64,000 nt of DNA. Origin: Scytolyngbya sp. HA4215-MV1 (GTDB taxonomy: Bacteria; Cyanobacteriota; Cyanobacteriia; Leptolyngbyales; Leptolyngbyaceae). A program made the position numbers and the translations under genes. Shown one piece after another: positions 51,509 to 60,225 of this stretch. The notes beneath the pieces are model-generated. The model saw nothing but the letters and a program-made list of their open reading frames with translations. It ran no database searches and was not told the DNA's origin. The stretch is from contig JAHHIA010000003.1 of the NCBI GenBank assembly GCA_019359045.1, forward strand, positions 372,001 through 436,000, read 5' to 3'. How positions within the stretch are numbered: the first letter of the stretch is position 1; each line of letters begins with the position of its first letter.

Positions 51509-52048
51509 CTAGAAGCAGAACCGGAGTTTGGCTGTAATGCGTTGCATAAAACGCACGATCGATCGAAGGAGCTTTTTCCAGCTAAAGCCATGCTGCCGCA
51601 TACCCAAAGCCTGGTCATAGCTGTCGTAAGATTCTTGATACCGTCCTAGATGGTTTAAGGCTGCGCCACGAAATGTCCAGGCTTCAGCATCATCGGGCTG
51701 AATTTCTAAGGCGCGATCGCAACTGGCAAGGGCTTCTCGGTATCGATTTAAGTGAATCAACATGACTGCCCGAAACGTCCATGCTTCGGCATGATCGGGT
51801 TTGAGCGCCAGCACATGATCAAAATCTGCCAGGGCTGCTTCATATTGTCCCAAGTTAGCGAGGACATCGCCCCGATCGTACCAAACTTCAAAGTGGTCAG
51901 ATACCAGGTCAATGGCTTGATTGAAGCTATGCAGCGCTTCACGATAACGTCCCACACATGCGAGAGCCTGCCCACGCCGATGCCGCAACATGCTGTCCTT
52001 CAATTGAGCGTCTGAAACTTTAGCAGAAGTATCAATTACGTTACTCAT
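51509..52048 (-). CDS. tetratricopeptide repeat protein (TPR)
   Basis: A 179-residue protein with about four TPRs (LRHRRGQALACVGRYREALHS, VWYDRGDVLANLGQYEAALAD, and two AWTFRxAxLxHLxRY repeats). A basic C-terminal helix ends RFMQRITAKLRFCF. AGGA lies six bases before the ATG at 52048. No signal peptide. Shorter than the other TPR proteins in the window, so it is probably a small adaptor. The aromatic/basic C-terminus could bind membrane or nucleic acid. Monocistronic with its own terminator. Confidence 0.85.
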   Translation of the reverse strand: MSNVIDTSAKVSDAQLKDSMLRHRRGQALACVGRYREALHSFNQAIDLVSDHFEVWYDRGDVLANLGQYEAALADFDHVLALKPDHAEAWTFRAVMLIHLNRYREALASCDRALEIQPDDAEAWTFRGAALNHLGRYQESYDSYDQALGMRQHGFSWKKLLRSIVRFMQRITAKLRFCF

Positions 52049-52900
52049 AACGTCCTAAGCCGAGTCAAGGGGAATCGGTCATCCTAGCGCTTCAGAGCGC
52101 TGAACTAAACTTTTTACTGGACTAAATTCTAGTGAACACAAAAACGAATCAAAGCACCCTACCGCCATCGAGGAATCTTTACCAGAATTCTGAGATCACC
52201 GCCTTCAGAGAATACTCTAAAGGTTGTATTTGCAGAATAGGGAAAAATTGTGTCAACTTAGTGTCGAAACTATCAACCCAATGTCAACACATTAGAAAAC
52301 CCATTGTCTGGGACAGACAAACTCAACCTGGGAAGACTGATATATTAGCACCGCCGTCTTACTCAGCTAATGCTAGCAATCAACCTTTTCCTCAGTAAGA
52401 GCACTGTTACGATCAGTATTCTTTGTTAATCTTTCTTTAAAGTCTTGAATTTCGAGAAAGATGGGGAAGCAGGGAAACGAAGTCTGAGTGCAAACCCAAT
52501 GGATTGCGTTTTGCCGATCAGGCTTTCACTTCTGAAATCAGTTTAGGTTTGGATGAATAGAAAGCCTATGCAAAATTTACGGATCTGTTATCGATGAAAT
52601 TCTTAATTTATGAAGCGGTTGTACGGGATTTACGGACAATGAGAGGCGGGCAGTCTGCTTACTTCCTCAATTGGATTGATCAGCCAGGCGCGGCTGAAAA
52701 GGGGCATCGCCTGGTAAGCTAATCGACATAAAGGCTCTTCATCAATTTCTTGAACTGTTCATTCAAATGGCAATTCAAACTTGATCATCAGTAGAAAGTT
52801 CGAATGAATTGTAAAAAAGGGCTTAGGGGGTTCACCCCAAAAACATCTTCAAGTTAATTACAGCCGTTTACTTAGACGACTAGCTCAAAGCATCGGGTTC
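52049..52900. other. 852-base intergenic region upstream of ddl
   Basis: The longest gap in the window. It contains a cluster of TGTCAA/GTGTCG-type motifs at 52249-52296, AT-rich sequence and a repeat element copy at 52796-52880. The frame 52132-52398 (GTG start, 88 residues) has no protein-like pattern and I do not call it a gene. The ddl promoter must lie at the right end. Confidence 0.5.
52796..52880 (-). mobile_element. MITE-like element, copy 3
   Basis: Read on the minus strand it begins GTCTAAGTAAACGGCTGTAA and has the TTGAAGATGTTTTTGGGG core, then a short GGGG/CCCC hairpin around TGAA. It ends TTACAATTCATTCGAACTTT. Start, core and end align with the elements at 8882-9001 and 35881-35992; the middle is shorter. 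It lies about 20 bases upstream of the ddl start, so it may have replaced or supplied promoter sequence. Confidence 0.68.
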
Positions 52901-54025
52901 ATGACAAAACTACGGGTAGGACTGCTCTTTGGTGGGTGCTCTGGTGAGCATGAAGTATCGGTCATTTCTGCACGGGCGATCGCTCAGGCACTGACCAGTT
53001 CTCAAAATACCGATAAATACGAACTGCTGCCCATCTATATTCAGAAGGATGGGCATTGGCAAGGGGGAGAGTTGCCGCAACAGTTGCTGACTTCCAGCAC
53101 TCCCACCCAATTGATCAGCCAGATCAACGATGCAGCGATCGCGCCGGACGATGAACGGTCGGCGCTGGTTGCGGCTCCGGTTGCAACAGATCTCACCCTT
53201 TGGCAAACGCCACCGCAAGTGAACAACGTGGATGTTTGGTTTCCCATCTTGCATGGACCGAATGGTGAAGATGGCACCATTCAGGGGTTACTGAAGTTAA
53301 TGCAAATGCCTTTTGTGGGATCTGGGGTATTGGGGTCTGCCCTGGGCATGGATAAGCTGGCAATGAAGATGGCGTTTGCTCAAGTCGGCTTACCACAGGT
53401 GAAGTACAAAGCCGTGCTGCGATCGCAGGTTTGGTCAAACCCGTGCATCTTTCCCAAACTGTGCGACGAAATTGAGACAGCGTTGGGTTATCCCAGTTTT
53501 GTCAAACCTGCCAATTTGGGATCTTCTGTCGGTATTGCCAAAGTCCGTTCCCGTGCCGAATTGGAAGCGGCTCTGGCTAGCGCTGCTAGCTACGATCGGC
53601 GATTGATTGTAGAAGTGGGCTTAGCCAAGCCCCGTGAAGTAGAATGCGCAGTTTTAGGCAATGACCATCCCAAAGCGTCCGTTGTGGGTGAAATCACCTA
53701 TCAGAGCGACTTTTACGATTACGAGACCAAATATACTGAAGGTAGGGCAGACCTGACGATTCCTGCCAATTTGCCCACAGCGATTATCCAGCAGATTCAG
53801 GAAATGTCGCTCCGGGCATTTGCCGCAGTTGATGCCGCAGGTTTGGCACGGGTCGATTTTTTCTACGTGGAATCGACCCAAGAATTGTTTATCAATGAAA
53901 TTAATACCATGCCAGGGTTTACGGCTACCAGTATGTACCCACAGTTGTGGGCTGCCAGTGGCATTCCCTTTGCTGAACTGGTGGATCAACTACTTCAACT
54001 GGCGATGGAACGATTTGCAGGATAG
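52901..54025 (+). CDS. ddl: D-alanine--D-alanine ligase
   Basis: Joins two D-Ala with ATP to make the peptidoglycan stem terminus; cytosolic. A 374-residue ATP-grasp enzyme. Seen: [20 protein letters not shown] (8-27, substrate loop), [30 protein letters not shown] and the ATP-grasp [15 protein letters not shown]. Also seen: ECAVLGND and the Mg-binding ARVDFF...[15 protein letters not shown] end. The long-type insert after residue 60 is usual in cyanobacteria. The Lys/Tyr region fits D-Ala rather than D-Lac specificity, but I cannot verify that. A repeat element lies directly upstream. Confidence 0.96.
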   Translation: MTKLRVGLLFGGCSGEHEVSVISARAIAQALTSSQNTDKYELLPIYIQKDGHWQGGELPQQLLTSSTPTQLISQINDAAIAPDDERSALVAAPVATDLTLWQTPPQVNNVDVWFPILHGPNGEDGTIQGLLKLMQMPFVGSGVLGSALGMDKLAMKMAFAQVGLPQVKYKAVLRSQVWSNPCIFPKLCDEIETALGYPSFVKPANLGSSVGIAKVRSRAELEAALASAASYDRRLIVEVGLAKPREVECAVLGNDHPKASVVGEITYQSDFYDYETKYTEGRADLTIPANLPTAIIQQIQEMSLRAFAAVDAAGLARVDFFYVESTQELFINEINTMPGFTATSMYPQLWAASGIPFAELVDQLLQLAMERFAG

Positions 54026-54042
54026 CGATCGCGCTTAACCCA

Positions 54043-55002
54043 TTACCAGTTCCACAGGATGGGATGATTATCCATCGGAGCCGTAACGATTTGTCCGATC
54101 GCATCAATTTCTGCTAATTCCTCAGCCGAAAGCTTTATGCTTGCTGCTTTGGCGTTTTCTACCGATTGTTCAGCATTTCGAGCACCGACGATCGCGTTGG
54201 TTTGGGGTTGGGCGATCAGCCATGCCAGTGCCAGATTGCCCAGGCTGATTTGGCGGCGATCGGCAATGGGACGGAGCCTATCCAATGCCTGCTGTGCCCG
54301 TTCAAAATTCTCTGGCTGAAATAGCTTGTTTTTAAATCGATTGTCGGAGGGGGCAAACTGGTGTCCGGGGGCAAACTTGCCTGTCAATAACCCCTGCGCC
54401 AGTGGCGAGTAAGCAAGGATGGAAATGTTGTGTTCGAGGCAATAGGGTGCAGCATCTTGCTCGACTTTGCGCCAAAACAGCGAATAGGGCGGTTGCAAAC
54501 TGTCGATGCGCCCGTATTGGGCAGCTTCTGCCAGTTGTTCGCCTGAGAAATTGGAAACCCCGATCGCCCGAATCTTGCCCTCCGCCTTCAGTTGGTTCAG
54601 TGCACGCATGGTTTCCTCAATGGGCACGACTTCGCTATTAAATGAGCCAGCGGGCCAATGAATCTGGTACAGGTCGATGTAGTCTGTGTCCAGGTTTTTG
54701 AGTGACCCTTCGCAGGCAGCAATGACCTGGTCATATTTCAGTTGGTTTGCAAAGACCTTGGTGGCATAAACGACGCGATCGCGGACATCCGACAAGGCTT
54801 TTGCCACAATCCGTTCCGAATGTCCCTGTCCATACACCGCTGCTGTATCGATCGTGGTTACGCCTGCTTCAAACGCTGCCCGAATTGCCGCGATCGTATC
54901 TGTATCTTCAATCCCCACCCACATCGATTTTCCTGCCTGCCAGGTGCCCATCATGATGGGAGTAATTTGAATGCTGGAAGTTCCCAGTTGCCGCGTTTCC
55001 AT
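54043..55002 (-). CDS. aldo/keto reductase
   Basis: A 319-residue NADPH-dependent oxidoreductase of the AKR superfamily, TIM barrel. The catalytic tetrad is present: D52 and Y57 in IDTAAVYGQGHSE, K82 in VVYATKV and H about 115 in YQIHWPAGS. The coenzyme-binding C-terminus reads AWLIAQPQTNAIVGARNAEQ. Sequence landmarks (IQITPIMMGTWQAG, GVSNFSGEQLAEA) place it near the AKR11/YhdN-type group. Physiological substrate unknown; likely detoxifies aldehydes or ketones. Convergent with ddl, 17 bases apart; downstream of the M48 protease gene. Confidence 0.93.
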   Translation of the reverse strand: METRQLGTSSIQITPIMMGTWQAGKSMWVGIEDTDTIAAIRAAFEAGVTTIDTAAVYGQGHSERIVAKALSDVRDRVVYATKVFANQLKYDQVIAACEGSLKNLDTDYIDLYQIHWPAGSFNSEVVPIEETMRALNQLKAEGKIRAIGVSNFSGEQLAEAAQYGRIDSLQPPYSLFWRKVEQDAAPYCLEHNISILAYSPLAQGLLTGKFAPGHQFAPSDNRFKNKLFQPENFERAQQALDRLRPIADRRQISLGNLALAWLIAQPQTNAIVGARNAEQSVENAKAASIKLSAEELAEIDAIGQIVTAPMDNHPILWNW

Positions 55003-55029
55003 CTGTTTTCCTAAGAATTGTCATTGGCT

Positions 55030-56973
55030 TCACTTTAGCAACGGACTCCGCCATCTTCCTGTTCCTGTGGCACGATTCAAGCGCTCTCGCAGGAGTTGCC
55101 GGACTCTGGCTCTGACTTCGGCATGACGTTCGACCCCCTCGTAGGCGTAGCGGTTATAGCCGTTCTCTTGAATTTGTTCTGCGAGGTAGCGAATGCGATT
55201 TTTGGTGGCTGGGTGGCTGGAGAGCCAGCTAGGCGGGCTGTCTTGATTCTCTTTGCCGAGAGTAATCATCAGGTTGTACAGTCCGTCAGCGGCATAGCCG
55301 GAGGATGCCAGCAGGCGAGTGCCGAGGACATCGGCTTGGCGTTCCATGTCGCGGCTGTAGTTGAGGGTGAGCAGGTTGCCGACCAAACCGCCGACTCTGG
55401 GGATAAATTGTGCCAGGTTGAAGGTGAGATTGCCTTTGGTCATGAGTTGGAAGCCGTGGGATAAGATAGCGTGGGAGAGTTCGTGGGCTAATAAACCAGC
55501 AAGTTCAGCTTCAGAATTGGTTTTGGCGATCGCACCCGCATTGACAAACACTTTGCCCCCCGGCAAGGCAAAAGCATTGAGATCCTTGTCTAGGATCACG
55601 TAAAACTCATACTGAAAATCATTACGTCCAGTGGCTTTTGCCAGTTTTTGTCCCAATTCATTGACATAATCTACTACCAGGCGGTCATCTACCATCTCTT
55701 CTTGTCGCTGGACTTGTTTGGCGACTCGGGCACCAACGGCAGATTCACCTTGCAACAGCAGCGCTGTAGTTTGAATGGCAGAGAGGGGACCAAAAATATT
55801 GCCTGTTAACACGTAACCCACCGCCCCGGTGAGTACGCCCCCGATTGCTTGTTCGCGAAGCTTGCGCCGCAACCGAGACTGGTGGTGCTTTAGTTGTTCA
55901 TCTGCCAGGGTAGTGAATTCTGCTGCATCGGGACGATCGGGATGCAAGAGCGCAAATTGGCGGGCGGCGATCGAGGCTTCTAAATACTGCTTTTCATTGG
56001 CTAAAGCGGTTACTCTGGCTTTGACTATCCCTGGATGATCGGGATAGCGCGTGTTGAGTTGCTCCAGAACTTCCAGAGCTTGTTCAGATTTTTTCTCCTC
56101 GATTAACATTTGCACCCGCTGCAATTGTCCGGGTATAAACTCCGGATGCTTTTCCATCAGCAGATCCAGTGCAACTTTAGTGCGCGACTCCTGGTGCTGG
56201 GCAATGCCGGCTTCTGCCTCGCGCCAGTAAACCTGTCCGGCAGGGGAAAGTTGGCTAGGATCGAACAATGCCTGAGGGCGATCGGAAACTGTCGATTCGC
56301 CCTCCATGGGCGGCTTGACCTGACGGTACAATTTTTCTGCTTCGGCAAATTTCCCTTCTTGGTAGAGACGATCGGCTTCGGCAAGTTTGTGAAACCGACT
56401 GATTGCCTCCGGGGTTTTCTCGGCAGCTTCTGCTTCTGCCTCGGCTTCTGCGTCTGGATCAGGTTTGTTTTTGGCGGGGTTGGTCTCGGTGGGCTGGGCG
56501 TTTTTGGGGGGGGAAGGAGATGTCGTGGTTGGGGCGGTGTCGTCAGATTTAGTGGATTCTGGGGGTTTGGAATTGTCCTGCTTCAGTGCTGGGGAGGGCA
56601 AGGTCACAGCCGGTAGGGACTTGGACTGAACCGTGGATTGATTAACCCAAGCATCGGGAATTGGCGATCGCCAATCCTCTGCTTTCGCTGGGGAAAGCAG
56701 GGTTGATTGGGCTGGGAGTGGTGTCTTTGCCTGGACAAGCTGCGTGCGCTTCCCAGGTGTCCATGTTGCCAGGGTCACGCTCGCCGCTCGCCCACTTTCA
56801 TCGTGTGAACTGGAAAGAGGAGCCGATTGCACGCTTATCTCAACGGGTTGCGCTGTTTTGGGCAGGAGCGTTTTGGGGGTTGCCAGGGCGATCGTGGCTG
56901 TCGCAGGAAGCAACGCCAGACTCAGCGGTAGCGCCTGACCCAACGTGAGGAGGAGATTCCAGGCAGGTTTCAT
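55030..56973 (-). CDS. M48-family metalloprotease with N-terminal extension and repeats
   Basis: A 647-residue secreted or periplasmic zinc protease. The signal peptide is at 1-31 (LLLTLGQALPLSLALLPATA). A long Ser/Pro/Lys/Ala-rich disordered region with an EAEAEAEAAEK run lies at about 145-215. A TPR-like helical region follows (210-380). A glycine-rich hydrophobic segment near 390-415 (GGVLTGAVGYVLTGN) precedes the peptidase core with HELSH near 495, the third ligand Glu in RDMERQADVLGTRLL, and NRIRYLAEQI at the end. Probably acts like the envelope quality-control protease BepA. Start at ATG 56973; the frame extends to 57030. Confidence 0.92.
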   Translation of the reverse strand: MKPAWNLLLTLGQALPLSLALLPATATIALATPKTLLPKTAQPVEISVQSAPLSSSHDESGRAASVTLATWTPGKRTQLVQAKTPLPAQSTLLSPAKAEDWRSPIPDAWVNQSTVQSKSLPAVTLPSPALKQDNSKPPESTKSDDTAPTTTSPSPPKNAQPTETNPAKNKPDPDAEAEAEAEAAEKTPEAISRFHKLAEADRLYQEGKFAEAEKLYRQVKPPMEGESTVSDRPQALFDPSQLSPAGQVYWREAEAGIAQHQESRTKVALDLLMEKHPEFIPGQLQRVQMLIEEKKSEQALEVLEQLNTRYPDHPGIVKARVTALANEKQYLEASIAARQFALLHPDRPDAAEFTTLADEQLKHHQSRLRRKLREQAIGGVLTGAVGYVLTGNIFGPLSAIQTTALLLQGESAVGARVAKQVQRQEEMVDDRLVVDYVNELGQKLAKATGRNDFQYEFYVILDKDLNAFALPGGKVFVNAGAIAKTNSEAELAGLLAHELSHAILSHGFQLMTKGNLTFNLAQFIPRVGGLVGNLLTLNYSRDMERQADVLGTRLLASSGYAADGLYNLMITLGKENQDSPPSWLSSHPATKNRIRYLAEQIQENGYNRYAYEGVERHAEVRARVRQLLRERLNRATGTGRWRSPLLK

Positions 56974-57231
56974 AGTAAATCGCTTGCTAAAGGGAGATAA
57001 AGAATGAGAGGCGAACCCGTTGTGATCCAAATTAACGGTTCAGAGGTTTTGTTGGTAAAAGTCAAATAAAAGTTCCTGGCTGATTCAACTCTTACCTTTC
57101 CGAGGGAAGATAGAAAGAATCAAGTTTGGGCAGTGGTGTCAGTGGTGGGCTGATATTTGCCTATTTTTGCAACAGTGTACCTGGCTTGACATTGTTCACC
57201 ATTCTCTCCTCACAATCGTCTGAGTCTGTCT

Positions 57232-58044
57232 ATGAAGTCTTATTTGGCTGCCGCAATTCAAATGACCAGTCTGCCCGATCTCCACAAAAATTTGGTGCAG
57301 GCAGAAGAACTGATTGAACTGGCAGTGCGGCGCGGTTCCGAATTAGTTGCCCTACCCGAAAATTTTTCTTTTTTAGGGGAAGAAGAGCAGAAGTTGGCAC
57401 AAGTGCAAGCGATCGCCCAAGAGAGCGAAAAGTTTCTCAAAACCATGGCACAACGCTTCCAGGTCACGATTTTGGGGGGTGGCTTTCCAGTGCCTGCGGG
57501 ACACGACAAGGTGTACAACACTGCCCTGCTGGTAGACCCCAACGGGCAGGAGCTGTGTCGCTACGAAAAGGTGCATCTCTTTGATGTCAACTTGCCCGAT
57601 GGCAACACCTATCAGGAATCGGGCACAGTATTGGCAGGGTTGCAGTTGCCACCCGTCTATCCTTCCAAGGACCTGGGCAATCTGGGCTTATCGGTTTGTT
57701 ATGATGTGCGCTTCCCCGAACTCTATCGTCATCTGTCCCAAATGGGAGCAGAGGTGTTGTTTGTCCCCGCAGCCTTTACTGCCTACACAGGCAAAGACCA
57801 CTGGCAGGTTTTGGTGCAGGCACGGGCGATCGAAAACACTTGCTACGTGATTGCACCTGCCCAAACCGGGCAACATTACTCTCTGCGCTATACCCATGGT
57901 CATGCCATGATTGTTGACCCATGGGGGGTAGTGATGTCTGATGCAGGCGACAAGCCAGGTGTGGCGATCGCCGCGATTGAACCTTCTCGTTTGGAGCAAG
58001 TTCGCCGCCAAATGCCTTCGCTCCAGCATCGCGTGTTTGTTTGA
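57232..58044 (+). CDS. carbon-nitrogen hydrolase (Nit/omega-amidase type)
   Basis: A 270-residue nitrilase-superfamily amidase with the catalytic triad E43 (LPENFSF), K113 (CRYEKVHLFDV) and C156 (GLSVCYDVRFPELYR). It resembles Nit1/Nit2-type enzymes that hydrolyse deaminated glutathione or alpha-keto-acid amides, a repair function. The protein is full length without a signal peptide. Start ATG 57232. The next gene begins 79 bases downstream on the same strand, so they may be co-transcribed. Divergent from the M48 protease gene. Confidence 0.93.
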   Translation: MKSYLAAAIQMTSLPDLHKNLVQAEELIELAVRRGSELVALPENFSFLGEEEQKLAQVQAIAQESEKFLKTMAQRFQVTILGGGFPVPAGHDKVYNTALLVDPNGQELCRYEKVHLFDVNLPDGNTYQESGTVLAGLQLPPVYPSKDLGNLGLSVCYDVRFPELYRHLSQMGAEVLFVPAAFTAYTGKDHWQVLVQARAIENTCYVIAPAQTGQHYSLRYTHGHAMIVDPWGVVMSDAGDKPGVAIAAIEPSRLEQVRRQMPSLQHRVFV

Positions 58045-58123
58045 TCTCCACGTCTCTACCCCTTACCCTTTTTTCCAACTCTGCGCCATACTTGGGGAAA
58101 GAGGATCGTCAGGAGTCTCTGTC

Positions 58124-58480
58124 ATGAATGAAGCGATCGCTGCCTTGGGTACCGTTTTGATTCTGACCGCCTTTGCTTCCTCAGTTAACGCTCAGTCCAC
58201 TGCTGAACCTGGCTTGGCTGGCTCGTCCAACTCTGCCGCTTCTTTGGGTGGACTGCAAGAACGTAAAATTTCGCGAACCGATGTGCAGTTGCCGCAAGCA
58301 GAAGCGATGTCTGCAACTAGCTCTCAGAATACTGGCTCAACCCAACGCCCTTTTAACTTGCCCAAGCAAATAGAAGTGCGGGTGCAACCAGAAAGAGAAC
58401 GTAGCCAAACTCAGGTTTTTCCCGATGAAGATAACGCTAAGGGAAGCCAGGTAAGGGTGCTGTATCAACTGGATGAGTAA
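58124..58480 (+). CDS. small secreted hypothetical protein (118 aa)
   Basis: A 118-residue protein with a clear signal peptide (hydrophobic 4-20, AxA-like cleavage after SVNA near 23). The mature part is Ser/Gln/Pro-rich and low in hydrophobicity, with PFNLPKQIEVRVQPERERSQ in the middle and an acidic VLYQLDE end. I do not recognise it. AGGAG lies nine bases before the ATG at 58124. It probably resides in the periplasm. It follows the nitrilase gene and is closed by the strong terminator at 58510-58566. Confidence 0.7.
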   Translation: MNEAIAALGTVLILTAFASSVNAQSTAEPGLAGSSNSAASLGGLQERKISRTDVQLPQAEAMSATSSQNTGSTQRPFNLPKQIEVRVQPERERSQTQVFPDEDNAKGSQVRVLYQLDE

Positions 58481-58509
58481 GGGGGCGATCACACCTCTGT
58501 CTTCATGGG

Positions 58510-58566
58510 CCTACAAAAACAAAGGTGCGTGACAGCAAAGCCGTCGCGCACCTTTGTTTTTGTAGG
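58510..58566. terminator. bidirectional terminator
   Basis: CCTACAAAAACAAAGGTGCG (58510-58529) and its exact complement (58547-58566) enclose a 17-base loop. The plus strand right arm ends in TTTGTTTTTGTAGG, and the minus strand is symmetrical. It lies between convergent genes and can serve both. Confidence 0.9.
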
Positions 58567-58582
58567 CAGGATTGTGGATCGT

Positions 58583-59515
58583 TTAATCTAGCGTTACTTT
58601 TGTGGAGCGACGACGCATCCAGGTGGCAATACCCAGCGTGCCCAATGCCATCAAACCTACAGCGGAAGAAGGTTCTGGCACTGACGTTTCGCCACAAGCG
58701 GCATTGGCATCATCTGCACTAAAGCCAGCATTGCTTTGATTGGCATTCCCCCCATGGTGATACTTCTTCTGCGGAGTTCTGGTCGAGATCACAAAGCAAG
58801 CACTGCTAGGCAAGTTGAGCGTTGTCCCGGCAGGCATGTTCAGGTTGCTCAATTGACCAGTGACGGTCAAGCTGGTGACGGCGCTGGCAGTTGTAAAGGA
58901 GTTGCTCGCAGTATTAAAGTAAAAAGCATTGCCATTGGTGATATTGCCTGTGGCAAGACCGCTTAGCCCCGCAGGAACCGTCGGCGTGGCACCATTGAAC
59001 CCAAGGGTAATGGCTGGAAACTCAACACTTGCAGTGCCAGAAAGGTTTCTAAAGGAGCCACTTAAAATTTGCGTCACGGTGATCGTGCTTCCGGCTCTGA
59101 AGATGGGAGCGAGCAGAGTTCCGGTAAAGGTGTTGGAAAAAGCGGCAACTGTGCCAGAAGGACTCAGGGTGTTAACAGCGGTCAAATTCAGGTTCGTGAA
59201 CTTCAGTACAACCCCTGTGACCGAGTTCCCAGATGCGTCGATGAGCCCAGTTTGTGAAAGCAACAATGGTTGAATTTGATTACTGGTATTCACGATCGGT
59301 GTGATTGTGACTGGCGTACTTCCGATCGTTGTACTTTGGGTGTTGGAGGTTGTAAAGACAAGGCTACCGTTATTGTTGGTACCCGTAGCAGTCAAGTTGG
59401 GTACCGAACTGCCACCCACGGTCAGAGATAGCGCATGGGCAGAAGCGGGAATCAAACACAGACTGGCGGTTCCTGTCGCGATCGTCAATAGCAACCGAGC
59501 ATTTAACTGAGACAC
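58583..59515 (-). CDS. PEP-CTERM sorting-signal protein
   Basis: A 310-residue secreted protein. The signal peptide is at about 5-28 (LLLTIATGTASLCLIPASAHA). A Thr/Ser/Asn-rich beta domain of about 240 residues follows. The C-terminal PEP-CTERM tripartite signal is VPEPSSAVGLMALGTLGIAT plus a basic MRRRS tail. Exosortase EpsH would process it and anchor or release it at the cell surface. The GTG start at 59515 is chosen because AGGAG lies seven bases upstream; the frame extends to 59635. Mature-domain function unknown. Two Cys (CFVIS... and AACGETS) near the C-terminus may pair. Confidence 0.88.
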   Translation of the reverse strand: MSQLNARLLLTIATGTASLCLIPASAHALSLTVGGSSVPNLTATGTNNNGSLVFTTSNTQSTTIGSTPVTITPIVNTSNQIQPLLLSQTGLIDASGNSVTGVVLKFTNLNLTAVNTLSPSGTVAAFSNTFTGTLLAPIFRAGSTITVTQILSGSFRNLSGTASVEFPAITLGFNGATPTVPAGLSGLATGNITNGNAFYFNTASNSFTTASAVTSLTVTGQLSNLNMPAGTTLNLPSSACFVISTRTPQKKYHHGGNANQSNAGFSADDANAACGETSVPEPSSAVGLMALGTLGIATWMRRRSTKVTLD

Positions 59516-60225
59516 GATTTGACTCCTGGTAGTTGAGAAGAGAGGTGTGACTGAACCAAAGTTGTTCAGTGATTGCTGAGGAAGTAGATTGGTAACCTCC
59601 AAGCAACGCCGGATCTTGACCGAACAAACTCGCACCCTGGCACAAAAATTTTGAATTTTATCGATAGGGAACGGAGTGGTTACAGATCGAAAATGATCTC
59701 TGCCTCACGTTCAATTTCTGTATAGTCCTTAAAAAGCAAAGCGGAGCAAATTGCCTTAGAGCAAGTTGCCCTCGTTCACTCTTGCAGTTTACTTATTACA
59801 AGCAATAGAGGAAAAGTGTTTCTACTGGATCTTCACTGAAAAAAAATAATCATGATCCATAAGATTTACGGAAATCAAACAGAGTTTCTTCGTGACCGAG
59901 CAACCGTTTTTTCGGGTAAAATTACCGAAGCAAGGGGTGAGACCCCTCTGCCAGCCCAAATTATCTAAAGTTCACTGATATCCAGTCATTCGGACTTGCC
60001 ATCAGGATTTTTTGATCAGAAATGATCGGTTTTTAAGCCACTACTCATTTAAAGCCCAGATAAAGCATGGCTAAAACTAAACCTGGCAATTCCTGTGTCA
60101 CTTGATGTAGCTTTTAATACCAAACCTCCGCAAGAAAACGGAAAATTGCTTTACATTCTATGATTTTTCCCTTTGTTTCTCAGCTTTCCTTGTTAGACTA
60201 GCCCAGTCCCCGTTCCTGAAGTCTT
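59516..60225. other. 710-base divergent region between surface-protein genes
   Basis: AT-rich, separating the PEP-CTERM and TPS exoprotein genes. Contains a TTCGGGTAA-aa-TTACCGAA imperfect palindrome near 59909-59927, followed by GGGGTGAGACCCC near 59934-59946. These two adjacent hairpins are unattributed. No gene called. Confidence 0.5.

Noticed and set aside
52132-52398. 88-codon frame with GTG start in the ddl upstream region
   Set aside because: No homology-like motif, no Shine-Dalgarno, Ser/Asn/Gln-rich composition consistent with AT-rich spacer DNA.
52790-52810. GTTCGAATGAA, resembling a tRNA T-loop
   Set aside because: No acceptor or anticodon stem can be built around it; it is the end of repeat copy 3.
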